Shown here: in pieces, positions 54,623 through 64,000 of the stretch
Numbering within the stretch: the stretch's first letter is position 1
Layout of the letters: each line of letters opens with the position of its first letter
Source of the DNA: Phoronis australis
Taxonomy: Eukaryota > Phoronida > Phoronidae
NCBI GenBank assembly: GCA_002633005.1
Contig: NMRA01000521.1
Span: 221,691 to 285,690, forward strand
Length of the DNA: 64,000 nucleotides
Direction: 5' to 3'
Made by a program: the position numbers and the translations under genes
The notes under the pieces: generated by a model
Told to the model about the DNA's origin: nothing
Database searches by the model: none
What the model saw: only the letters and a program-made list of their open reading frames with translations

Positions 54623-55662
54623 GAAATCTTTTCGGACTTACCGGTATATTCATTAGGTCACGTGATATGACCAAAAAGATGGTGGATTGAACGGGATAAA
54701 CTGCTTATAAATGCTTAAGACGAACTTTCACAAGCATTGTCACCGTTTTCTTAATAACCAGTTCGTTTTCGTTTGGTTTCTTAGAAAAATCACAGAAGTC
54801 TTGTTTTGATAGCGCGTGTTGCAAAAATAGAGCATTTCAAAGACACTTCCTAATACACTTTTGGACAACAGTGCGTAACGTATACCATTTTAAAAGTTCC
54901 ATTTGATTCCAATCAGCCGTTTCTGAGATACTGTATGACGTTCTGAAGTTAGTCAAAATAATAAGACATTTCTATGGTCCTACATAACTTAAATAGTGAA
55001 CTCATTGTGCGTGAATTCGTAGTTATTTGGAAATGATACCAGTACCAGCAGCTACACGATTAAACAGAACACCTTCACTGGGTGTTCTTGAGGAGGAGTT
55101 CGCCGTTATGTAACTCGGAAGAAAGCCAAACGCATAATTGTTTTGAATATATTTTATATTCTAACAATGAATGTCGTCATCCAGAGTATTGTCGTACTTT
55201 TTGTATTGATCCAGTGGACTGGCTGACGCCATAAGTAAATGAGAGTCCGACAATCAGATGGACGATATTCGTGACGAGTTGCACATGTCCAATACAGCAA
55301 GGCAAAAATGATCAAGCAGGGTGCCTGAACACTTTAGACCCCCTCTGGATCCACCTCTGTAATCGTGACGTGCTCTCCACTCGGCCCCCCTATCACGCGG
55401 GACTTTTCGTTGGTGTGTTAAAAACTCTATTGTGCGATGTCATAATATTGCGCAAAACTAGTTTTTCTGGCATTTCAACTCTAAGAGACGCTGCCTTCGC
55501 AACATAACCCCATATGCAACAGATTTTTACCGTATTTTAACTAAATCCTGAAATGCCTTACCAAAAATTTAATACACCAACAATATCCTAGCGAACATTT
55601 ACAAGTTTACTGCTCAGCGAATAACGTAGTTACGATAATCACTTAACATTCTTAAACACATT
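54623..55662. other. Intergenic between SINE-like sequence and GPCR
   Basis: No gene recognised. A short hairpin AGAACACC...GGTGTTCT lies at 55068-55090. The sequence just downstream of the GPCR stop (below 55663 on the minus strand) holds no obvious polyadenylation signal that I could pick out with confidence. Confidence 0.4.
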
Positions 55663-56925
55663 TTAAGTTGGGTTGTTGAAATTTGAAAAATTGCTCACTT
55701 CTATGGACTTCACCTTTACTAATGCCAATGTGTTCGACTTGGGGCAGTCCTGACGGTGTTTTCGCGACGTTTCGCCATTACCATTCTGGCCATCGTCAGT
55801 GACAACGCCAGGGGTCTCTTGCTTTATACCTTTGATTTCAGGACACATACATTTTACGCAGCACGGCATTCCTAACCAAATGTCAGCAAAATATTTTCTC
55901 AACTTGTCATTGAAGAAACAATACAACATGGGATTAAGAACTGCGTTGGCGTGTGTTAGAGTAAGTGTTGTTAAAAATGTGGATGAGCGCAACGTTGTTT
56001 CTCCTGTGTTTGCCTCCATGACAACAAGGCCGAAAATTGTGAACAATGGCGCCCACATCAAGAAAAATAACACCACAATGAGGACAAGTGTTTTTACAAT
56101 GTTATATGCCTTCTTGTCGGTCCTAATGAGATCCAGGATACCACTAGTGTTCTTTGGAATGTCACGCGACGGTTCCGTGCTGTTGCGTTTGCTACGGCGG
56201 TGCTGTTGGAGATTGTGTTTGCTCAACCAGAACACTCGCAAAACCCTAAAGTAGTTGTGTCCCATTATGAAAAGCGGCAACACGAATCCCGCTAAGGCGA
56301 CAGGGATGACGAAAGCGAGGGAGACACGAACGCCTTTCACATTTGGCCATATCAATGTGCAAACCGTCACAGTAGTGTTTCGTAATGGTAATTCAACCAC
56401 TACAAAATATACCGCAATAGGTATAAAACATGTGCATGTTAAGATCCACAGTGCAACAATCATGCTAAGGCAGGTGCGCATAGCTAGTCTTTTTTTGGTG
56501 TATTCCACGGTTCTTCTGAACCTGTCGATACTTATAAATGTCATAGTCCAAATGGAGACGAAACCCCCAACAAATTCTACATAAACCAGCACGTGGCACA
56601 TCATATTTCCAAGCACCCATATTTCTGTGATACGTATGACGGCGATGAACGGCCCCGCTGAAGTGAACAAAACACTTGCCACGGCCAAGTTACAAAGAAA
56701 ATAGTTCGTGACCGTTTTCATAGTTTTGTGCTTCACAACTATCCATATTATGGTGACGTTTCCGGCAAATGCTAAAACGAACAAAAAACAGAGAAAGAAC
56801 ACTTCGACTATAGCGATGGACGGCCATTCACGATCGAACTCGGCGAAATATGTAAAATAGTAGGAATTGTTCCAGTTGTACAATTCTCCAGCGTAGAATA
56901 TGTATGAGTGGTTGATGCTAGACAT
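55663..56925 (-). CDS. Rhodopsin-class (class A) peptide-type GPCR, single exon, 420 aa
   Basis: The frame is open further upstream but its first ATG is at 56925 (G at -3), giving 420 residues. Two N-terminal sequons (INHS, NNSY) are followed by seven hydrophobic segments. Landmarks (ATG numbering): GN in TM1 (N56), NLAVAS in TM2 with S84 in place of the usual Asp, TM3 cysteine C110 and ECL2 cysteine C189, SIDRF with D134-R135-F136 as the DRY variant, W160 in TM4, P217 and Y225 in TM5, MWAP in TM6 (W291, P293), NPMLY in TM7 (N331, Y335), helix-8 FFNDKLRKYF and a cysteine cluster (PCCVKCMC) likely palmitoylated. The overall look is of neuropeptide receptors (neuropeptide FF/Y, orexin, galanin-like), which are expanded and often intronless in cnidarians. 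The ligand is unknown. It acts at the plasma membrane through G proteins. Confidence 0.92.
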   Translation of the reverse strand: MSSINHSYIFYAGELYNWNNSYYFTYFAEFDREWPSIAIVEVFFLCFLFVLAFAGNVTIIWIVVKHKTMKTVTNYFLCNLAVASVLFTSAGPFIAVIRITEIWVLGNMMCHVLVYVEFVGGFVSIWTMTFISIDRFRRTVEYTKKRLAMRTCLSMIVALWILTCTCFIPIAVYFVVVELPLRNTTVTVCTLIWPNVKGVRVSLAFVIPVALAGFVLPLFIMGHNYFRVLRVFWLSKHNLQQHRRSKRNSTEPSRDIPKNTSGILDLIRTDKKAYNIVKTLVLIVVLFFLMWAPLFTIFGLVVMEANTGETTLRSSTFLTTLTLTHANAVLNPMLYCFFNDKLRKYFADIWLGMPCCVKCMCPEIKGIKQETPGVVTDDGQNGNGETSRKHRQDCPKSNTLALVKVKSIEVSNFSNFNNPT

Positions 56926-59084
56926 TTCAAGTTGCAAAATACTTCGTGATACAAATACCTCTACTTTCCAGAAACCATCAATCAATGCCTGCAATTTCTT
57001 TGCATTTCCAACTCGTGCCGAAAAACACCTGAAACGCGATGATTCTTCGGTTCAATTACGTAGCTAAGGCCGATGTGCACAGCAAATACAGAGTCACACT
57101 AGCAAATCAATGTGGTCTATTGTATATTTATTCCCCATTGGTTAATTTGTTTGCTCTAATTTCCCAAGTGAAACCGAACTTTTCGAAACAAAGCGACCAG
57201 CAGTTGTTGAAAACGAATTAAGAATACAAAAAATTTCGAAGAATATTCTCAAAACCATTAACGTCAACGCTTCAAATCCTTGACTATTGAGTCGATTTTT
57301 AGTCAAACACGTCGGCTTCCTTTATTGACAGACGTTGACGTATTCGGTCGTGAAATCCATTTCATTTTGTCCACACACATGTACTCCAAAATAGCAGCAG
57401 ACACTTTAATCCAGTTCTCTTCTAACATCACGATTATTACGTGTGATCCTGATTTGCCAAGAAGGTCAAAAATCCGATGAGTGTCCAAGAAAGGCTGCAG
57501 CACACAGTGCCAACTGTCGAGTTCAGTCTACACACAAATAGTACCTGGAAAAGGCGCTCATTTCCAAGATGACTTGGTGAGGCGATGCCTGTTCGTTGAT
57601 TCAAAATGGCTGCTATGTGGACTAACTGGGCACAACTACTTAGAACAAATAAAATTAAACAAATACTTCGTTATCAGTAATTGTGAGGCAATAGATCATT
57701 TCGATATTATTATTATATTACAGCAAAGCCCTAAGGCAGAGAAGAGGATATAAAATACTCTTATAGACATGGAGAACACTTCAGGAGACGAAGGATAACG
57801 TGGTTTTCCGATATACGCAACAATAAAGTGTAAGGCGAAACGTGTTTCATGTGGTCATGTGTCTCACTTATTTCTACATCTCGGCCAATGCAAGACAAAG
57901 GGTTCAAGCAAAGGAACAATTAACCTCACAATAAGTTGCAAATTAAATCTCGTGGATCCTTGGATCAAAACCAATAGAGGGAAAAAAGATATGCAAATAG
58001 CAAATTGACGGATAATGACCAATAATTTCTGTCATCTTGACGCTGATGTCCACGTCAGCACCCTTCTAGTCAACCATAAGAATGTTTCCAATAAATGTAG
58101 CTTGCTAAAGATTGGTATTCATGCTTTATCTTTTTCTAACCTACTTACTATTGAATGACAGTAAAATAATCAGTAGCAAGTACAGCTTTTATTTGCTCTC
58201 GAACTTCTGTCGAGATTGAAATGCAACCTATGACCGTTTCCAGACTATGCCTACACGTATACGAATAACACGACCTAGGTATAGAGCCATCATTTGTTTT
58301 ATTAACATGAACATGTGGATGCCCGCTTTTCTTCTCTCTGTGTTTTTGGGTCGATTTTCCTGCCGTAAACCGTCTTTTTACCTGAAATTCCATTTACTGT
58401 ACTTTGCCAAACAAACCTGCCGTAGAGTAATGTTATATTGGATGGCATCCAAAAACAAAAAAGTAGCAAGTGTGCTACATGTATACAATTCCGCGTAAGG
58501 GTGTTAGCTGCGGAACATAATCTCTATTGCCGCAGAAAACGCATTTTGAAAATTTTATTGGATGGCATGGACTTCTTGAATTTGTTTGACCAGAACTGGG
58601 AAGCATCAAAATCAGCTTTTCTGATTTTAATGAAAATCATCAATTTTCGTTGTTGTTGCCAGCCATTCTCTGAAGTCAACGCCGGTGAATTTACTAGTTA
58701 GATACCCTCAAAATACTCATTCGTTTATGATGGCCAGTGGGGTTTGGCAGTGTCAACCAAGTGTGGGCTGTGACCGCTGAATTTGTGAAGTTGATTACGT
58801 GTTCGGGACTGATCTCACAATACCGCTTACATGTATCTCGCCGTGAATGTCATTTTAACAAGCACCAATAAACTACATGCACCACTACAACCAAAAAAAA
58901 CAAAGGCACTTGCACTAGCAACAAACGTGCACGTTCAAATTGAAACTATTTGAACTCTCATCAACATTATGACAATGAATGTTGAGTTACCTAATTTTAC
59001 CCGTATCAACTCACCTGTGGAAAGCCAAAACGGAAAAATCAAAACTCCTTGTTAAAGAAAGAATTAACATAAAGTCCAAAACAT

Positions 59085-59162
59085 CATTTTCATTGTGCAT
59101 GACCACAAAGAGACCAACATTTTCATTGTGCAGGACCTCAAAAAGACCAGCATTTTCATTTT
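59085..59162 (+). repeat. 33-bp tandem repeat, ~2.4 copies
   Basis: Units of CATTTTCATTGTGCA(T/G)GACC followed by (A/T)CAAA(G/A)AGACCA(A/G). The third copy is truncated. Confidence 0.75.
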
Positions 59163-59282
59163 AGATTAAACTAAAACAAGCATCATAATCTTTATAATAA
59201 TTCGAGAAACAACAAGGGCGTGAGAAAGAGGCTTGAAAAGTGCTTGGCGGATGTTGTAGAATTGTGAGTACTGTGACATATC

Positions 59283-59471
59283 GTGAGATCCAAGTGTCCC
59301 CACTGTCCTGTTATAAAAATATGTTCAGAATTCAATAACCTTGACATGGATTTTAATCCAAAAATCTCCACTGACATCATGTTCTTAAAAACAGAAGCTT
59401 TACTTGAACAGAACCCTGACTTGAAATTATCAGTCAAATCTGGTTTCAGCCAAGTCATCGATATCAACTAA
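59283..59471 (+). pseudogene. Unassigned protein-like frame, possibly decayed
   Basis: The frame reads KCPHCPVIKICSEFNNLDMD, then FNPKISTDIMFLKTEALLEQ and ends at a TAA (59469-59471). Upstream in the same frame the sequence (RLEKCLADVVEL) also looks protein-like but is interrupted by two stops (TGA) just before 59283. It may be a decayed gene or transposon fragment. No family recognised. Confidence 0.25.
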
Positions 59472-60911
59472 CGCAAATGACGCCGTACCCTCGTCAACGC
59501 TAAAAACATTTACCATAAAGAGCAAACTACTGCATGTTTAACTGGCCAGCGTGATAACACCTGTCAGCGAGTTACGTAATAGACAATTGTGGGCAAAGAT
59601 CACACACCTTGCCTAACAGGGTCAATTTAGTGACGCAGAAAGGAAGCGTTTTTGCTAAATAATACTTATATTTTGTCTCGGTATGCACTGCAACTACAAC
59701 AACCGATGACGGGACCACCGATGTGTATCAAAATACTAACTTAAATCAAAGTAAAACCTTTGCGATATCAACAAATATCTTTCAATACAGAGTCACTAAC
59801 TATTTGTTTTCTGTTAATTGCACCCGAAACAACAACTGAAACTTCAAAGTGTACCTTCATGCTAACAAGCGTTAGAATATGGTCCTCAAGAATTTACTAA
59901 CTTGACCTTTTGACAATAAAGTGACGTAAAAATAAACAACGTCACTGTAACGCATTTTTCATGGCTGCCTTTATGAACAAAAGTCGCTTCTAAAAGGGTA
60001 TTGAAATATTCGAGATAGATTACCATAGGTATTTTTAGGAAGCTTCGGGCATGAATTTCATGCCTGTGTAGACAACTTTTGTGCATGAAGAGTACAGCAG
60101 TGGACGACGAACACATTCTTGAAAACGAGGCAAGTGAAAGTTCATCGAATGAGAAGAAAATTAGGCCACGGACTCGATTCCTTCTTGAAATATTTGCAAA
60201 ATAAATGCGTAAAATTTTACTTTCATAAAGCATCTATTCGAGAACAGCTACATGTATATGGAAAAGTTTATTTTGAAATTATAGGAAAATTTGTGAGCAT
60301 TTTGTGAAATTACTATACTTGTTTATTTCCGACTGCCGAAATCATGTGAAAAGTGTCGAGACTCAGCGAGGGGTTCAGTCGCTAGATTAATAAGCTATTG
60401 ACCCGAAATCTCGGTACAAAAATAACAGTAGTTTCCACTTAAAAATCATCTCGTCTAAACTTGGTCTTGCGCTATAGGTCAGAGTGCGTGGTCGGCTTTC
60501 GTCATTGGCTCTGTACTATTTCAAAATATTAAAATGCCATTGAATATACGCAGTTATTTTCTGGCAGTCCTTCGATATCAAAAAGACCACATTTCATTCA
60601 ATTAACCTTTGACTCGAGCTATTCGCAGTAAGCGAACAACCAGCAATATTCTTGAAGCGATACCTGAACATTTCCCATTTTTTAAAAAAAAGGTTTAGGC
60701 TTTTTTGAAGGTGAATCTCATTTCTGACCCAGATAAAAACGTGGTTGAACCTGCTGTCAACTGAGCTGTGTACCGGTGCCATCGACAGCTGAGAATGGAG
60801 GCACACATTGTCACAAGGACTATGGCTTTTGGAAACGAAATGACTGCCAGGAACTTTTTGAAACTGGCAAATGGTGAAACACTGCCTTCATCCAGAAGCG
60901 GGGGAGGCGGA

Positions 60912-60930
60912 GGGGGGGGGGGGGGGGGGG
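60912..60930. repeat. Poly-G homopolymer
   Basis: Run of 19 G inside a GC-rich segment; length is unreliable in most sequencing methods. Confidence 0.9.
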
Positions 60931-61486
60931 CGGCCGTGACTCAAACCCACAACATTTACCTTTGGCAACCAATTCTCAATAATGAAGGTAAATAAAGAGG
61001 CAATTGTCACACAGTTACCGAGCTGTTTTGTTAAAACAAACTAACAATACGTTTGTAGAGCTTTTGGAAAAAATAACTATGTTGCAAGTGACGGTGGCAG
61101 CCATTTTTCTTTCTTTCAACAGTGAAGNCAGAAAATATTGCTTTCGACAGACAGAAATAAGTACAGAACTAGACCTGCAAGTCTGCCGCTGGTCAGAGTG
61201 CCAAATATCTCGGTGAAACACCCAGAGGTGTCGTTCGACTTCATGCAGCTCCTCAAGTCTCTTTACTTCATACAGTTCTTAGTCAGTGGGTTCAACATTT
61301 TCACCGATGCCTTAGTGGTGAGATATGTCCATCCCCTCACCTGTCTCTCCCGTTCTGTACCATACAGGGTGCATTTTCCAGAAATAGATTTTCAAGTACG
61401 CCGTCAAGTAGGGGTTATACTGCCACGGGTTCTTTTGCAACGTGCGCGGCGTCAAATCGAAAACCACGGTATAGAACAATATCGTG

Positions 61487-61824
61487 CACATAGGCGGATT
61501 TAGGGGGGAAGGGCGAGCCCCCCTTGGACCCCCCCCCCCCTTGGCTGCCGCAAGCAAGATGAAACAACAACAGCGTGAAGAAATATTGAGTATTGAGTCC
61601 AGTGACGAACGAGGACCGGTAGCAGATGAGGGGGGGGAGCTCAAACCCCAAATCGTGGCGGGATCGTGTTCCAATTTATTTTAGTTAGTCCATCGATAGA
61701 TTTTCCGGACAGAAGGTCCACATGCCTGGTAAATTTCCGGCCGCCTGTACACATACACTCGCGCTTTTCCCAATTCCCCGAGGCAACATGTTGGGCCCCC
61801 GCTAATGATATCCTACATCCGCCA
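61487..61824. mobile_element. Possible short element with GGCGGAT-type inverted ends
   Basis: The left end reads CATAGGCGGATTTAGGG and the reverse complement of the right end reads CAGTGGCGGATGTAGG. GTGCA flanks both sides. A related GTGGCGGATCTCTAGG end occurs at 63150. This terminal sequence is common in many animal genomes as the end of short DNA transposons. The interior has long C and G runs and no coding frame. Confidence 0.4.
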
Positions 61825-62484
61825 CTGGTGCATCACCAAAACAATGACTGCTATTCAATGAATCACGGTAAAGTAAGGCATAATACAGAGATACAGTTAT
61901 CAACATCATGCTTCGCCTCTATCGCCCCAAAACTCATAACGGATGCGCAATGAATAGTCGTTGTAAGGGCCAAGACGCCATGACATCAAAGATTTCGGAC
62001 TGTAAAATCGTGCCACCCGTACTGTGTTACTGTGTATGTGTGTATTCAAAAACATCTTGCTTGGATGCATGTAGCTGGAGATGCTGAATGCTGGGATAGA
62101 ATTCACTGTCTGCCGTTTCACACGCGACGATTTCGTGCCGCAGGTGCAGCTTAAATACCTGAGTTCTAATGAACGCAACTGTTGGTTAAGTCCACCAAAC
62201 GTTATAAAAATGACCTTAGTTTGTACCTTAATCAATATAGGTGTTCGATTATTATTACTCGAGGCCAGACACAACAGGTTTGTCACGACTGGTTGTTTTG
62301 TGTATTACAGAAAAAAAAAACGAACCGACAGTTTTTCTAAAAAAGAAGACATTTCTTGTTTGACTAAAAGCAACAGGTCGATGTCATCCGTCAGTTTTAC
62401 AGCGGTGGTCTCACAATGCAAAGGTTAACCGTTTCTGCTTTGACAGAATGCTGTTCATTTTCTAAACAAGATAGTAGTAGTAAT
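61825..62484. other. Intergenic, no gene seen
   Basis: Frames on both strands (for example 62286-61906 and 62081-62428) overlap each other and have no recognisable motif. Confidence 0.4.
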
Positions 62485-63147
62485 GGTAGTAATACACTTT
62501 ATTTACGTTACGACAAAAATTCATTTAATAATACAAATTTACGCTTATGGAGACTCCGTGAAGGAGCCGAAGGGTCCGCTGACCACGGAGCCACCAGAGA
62601 GTAAAAATACAGTGTTACACATACATGTAATCAGAATTACAAAATTAGGTGATAATGTAGTTTAAAACTACTTGTAAAAAGACTAGGAGAGATTATCGAA
62701 AATAGTTACACACAAAGCAGTTGGGAATAGTGCACTTAAGTTCATAACCTTCAAACCAAACGCTTTTAAAATAATTCATAACAGAGGATAACGAATGGGT
62801 AAAAATTTTTGGGAAACATTTTCGGGAAGGTTATAATTGATACGATGTAGGGCACTGCGAACAGAATCTTCAGCAAATGATTTTGTACAACGAGAAGTTT
62901 GTAGGAGATGTTTTCTAGTGTAATGATCATGAACAGACCCACGGGTTATTAAATTGAACGTGTTAAAAATGAAGGTAAGTAATTATGAACATATTTATAG
63001 AAAAAATAATAATCGAAACAACAAACAAGTCCTTTATTTTGAGTATCTGTGTAGTCTTAAATAAAGGATTGGTATCATGGGGATTAAAACAGCTAGAGGT
63101 AACAGTGCGAATAACCTTTTTCTGTAATTTAAAAATTCTATGATGTT
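62485..63147 (-). mobile_element. 3' fragment of a non-LTR retrotransposon (CR1/L2-like)
   Basis: On the minus strand, from about 63140, the frame reads RIFKLQKKVIRTVTSSCFNP, then NPLFKTTQILKIKDLF. This matches the end of the reverse transcriptase 'thumb' region (LQKRAIR...PLF...ILK..D) of CR1/L2-type LINEs. After a frameshift another frame reads QTSRCTKSFAEDSVRSALHR and LPENVSQKF before a TGA. A 3' segment with short tandem TAGTAG/TAATGG motifs (62470-62495 on the plus strand) could be the tail. It is 5'-truncated and frameshifted, hence inactive. Confidence 0.55.
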
Positions 63148-64000
63148 CCAGTGGCGGATCTCTAGGATGTCACGAGGGGGCCCCAACATTTTGTCTATGA
63201 ACATTTGCGCAAAGCACGATTGTAGATGCACACAGCACCGAATGGGGGGAGGTCGAGAGGGGGGTTAGCCCACTCCCGCCCAAGAAATTTTTTTCTATTT
63301 TTCCACTAAAAATCAAGCATTTTCCTTGATTCCTGAAGTATTATCCAAGAAAAAAAAAACAAAAAACACGGAGAACGTGTCAAACTTGGAAAACTGCAAT
63401 TACCACAGATTCGAACTACTTCTCTTTGTAATGCTTATTATACATTTTATATTTTGTGCAATCAGTTTGAAACAAATGTGTTGTATTTAAAATAGTCTTC
63501 AATTGCCCAAAAGACCAAATCCGTTTTTGTGTTGGCATTAATAACGCGATTGCATTGGAAATCGTCTTAAGTTAAGGTTTGACAAAGAGAGAATTGTGAG
63601 TTTCTGAGTAATTCACTGAGGCTTTGATTAAAATTCACATCTTACCAGAGGCTTCTGTTTTTTCATCGTCACTCAGATTCCACTTTCTTTAAAAAAGGAA
63701 GTAATTTTCTTCATTGCACAGTAAAGCAGACGACGGAAGCGGAGTCGTAGTGCGTAGCGCCACTGCCGGTAGCCTGGGATATCGCGGGAGAGCCTACACT
63801 TAGCCATAGTTCCGTTACGATTGAGCCGTGTTCCTAATTTGGCGCTTGAAATTGGATCTGAGCCCCCCCAACACGCTAAAACTGCACACATTTAAATCTT
63901 GTTTCCGCCGCATAATGTTAATTACCGGGGTTAATTAATAAATTCAACATTTCCCTACGCTATTGCCGTTTTATTTTTTGCGGCAGCCAAGGGGGGGGGG
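63148..64000. other. Right edge, repeat-rich intergenic DNA
   Basis: Starts with a CAGTGGCGGATC-type transposon end (about 63149) that abuts the LINE fragment, followed by GC-rich runs (63174-63280) and AT-rich DNA. The window ends in a G run (63991-64000), which may mark an assembly edge. No gene recognised. Confidence 0.45.

Larger units (their letters stand above)
56926..61486. other. GPCR upstream region and intergenic DNA
   Basis: No confident gene. Holds a two-copy 33-bp repeat (59085-59162), an unassigned open frame (59283-59471), a 19-base G run (60912-60930) and an ambiguous base N at 61128, all signs of draft sequence with difficult stretches. Confidence 0.4.

Noticed and set aside
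55799-56584. Plus-strand frames of 151 and 109 codons
   Set aside because: Antisense shadows of the GPCR gene.
1-64000. CRISPR arrays, bacterial operons, phage or plasmid features
   Set aside because: None seen; spliced genes and metazoan transposons show this is animal nuclear DNA, and no direct-repeat/spacer pattern is present.

Overview
The window looks like draft genomic DNA from an invertebrate animal, most likely a marine anthozoan cnidarian such as a stony coral or sea anemone. It is AT-rich, its introns have ordinary GT-AG splice sites, gene density is low, and single-base N and homopolymer runs are present. The animal assignment is firm: it holds a multi-exon lysyl oxidase-like gene, an MXD-type transcription factor gene and a rhodopsin-class GPCR. 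The cnidarian assignment is an inference from repeat types and overall texture, not a proof.

Layout. Positions 1-5,500 hold no confident complete gene, but include a 494-bp hAT-like MITE. At 5,522-6,652 on the minus strand are the first three coding exons of an MXD/MXI1-family repressor (SID, linker and start of the bHLH); the remaining exons were not found and may lie to the left of the window. From 6.6 to 22.8 kb the sequence is mostly non-coding and transposon-rich. It includes a short MITE with perfect 18-bp inverted termini (9,294-9,587), a 4.6-kb element whose inverted arms are built of about 300-bp tandem units around a broken ORF (10,395-15,035), and a 2-kb inverted-repeat element (19,242-21,206).

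Positions 22,880-49,751 on the plus strand hold a gene that I assembled exon by exon: a secreted lysyl oxidase-like enzyme of 673 residues in 10 coding exons. It has a signal peptide, SRCR domain 1, a threonine/proline-rich linker, SRCR domain 2 and a lysyl oxidase catalytic domain with the copper histidines, cofactor lysine and cofactor tyrosine intact. All splice phases agree. Its introns carry a THAP-domain remnant, minisatellites, interspersed repeats and, in intron 8, an L1/Tx1-type retrotransposon with an intact 1,267-residue ORF2 in antisense.

The right-hand part (49.8-64 kb) contains a 36-bp minisatellite, a tRNA-derived SINE-like sequence, a single-exon peptide-type GPCR on the minus strand (55,663-56,925) and decayed transposon pieces. 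The three host genes have no obvious functional link: one cross-links extracellular matrix, one is a nuclear repressor and one is a membrane receptor. The most unusual items are the large inverted-arm element, the GPCR lacking the conserved TM2 aspartate, and the intact LINE inside the LOXL intron.
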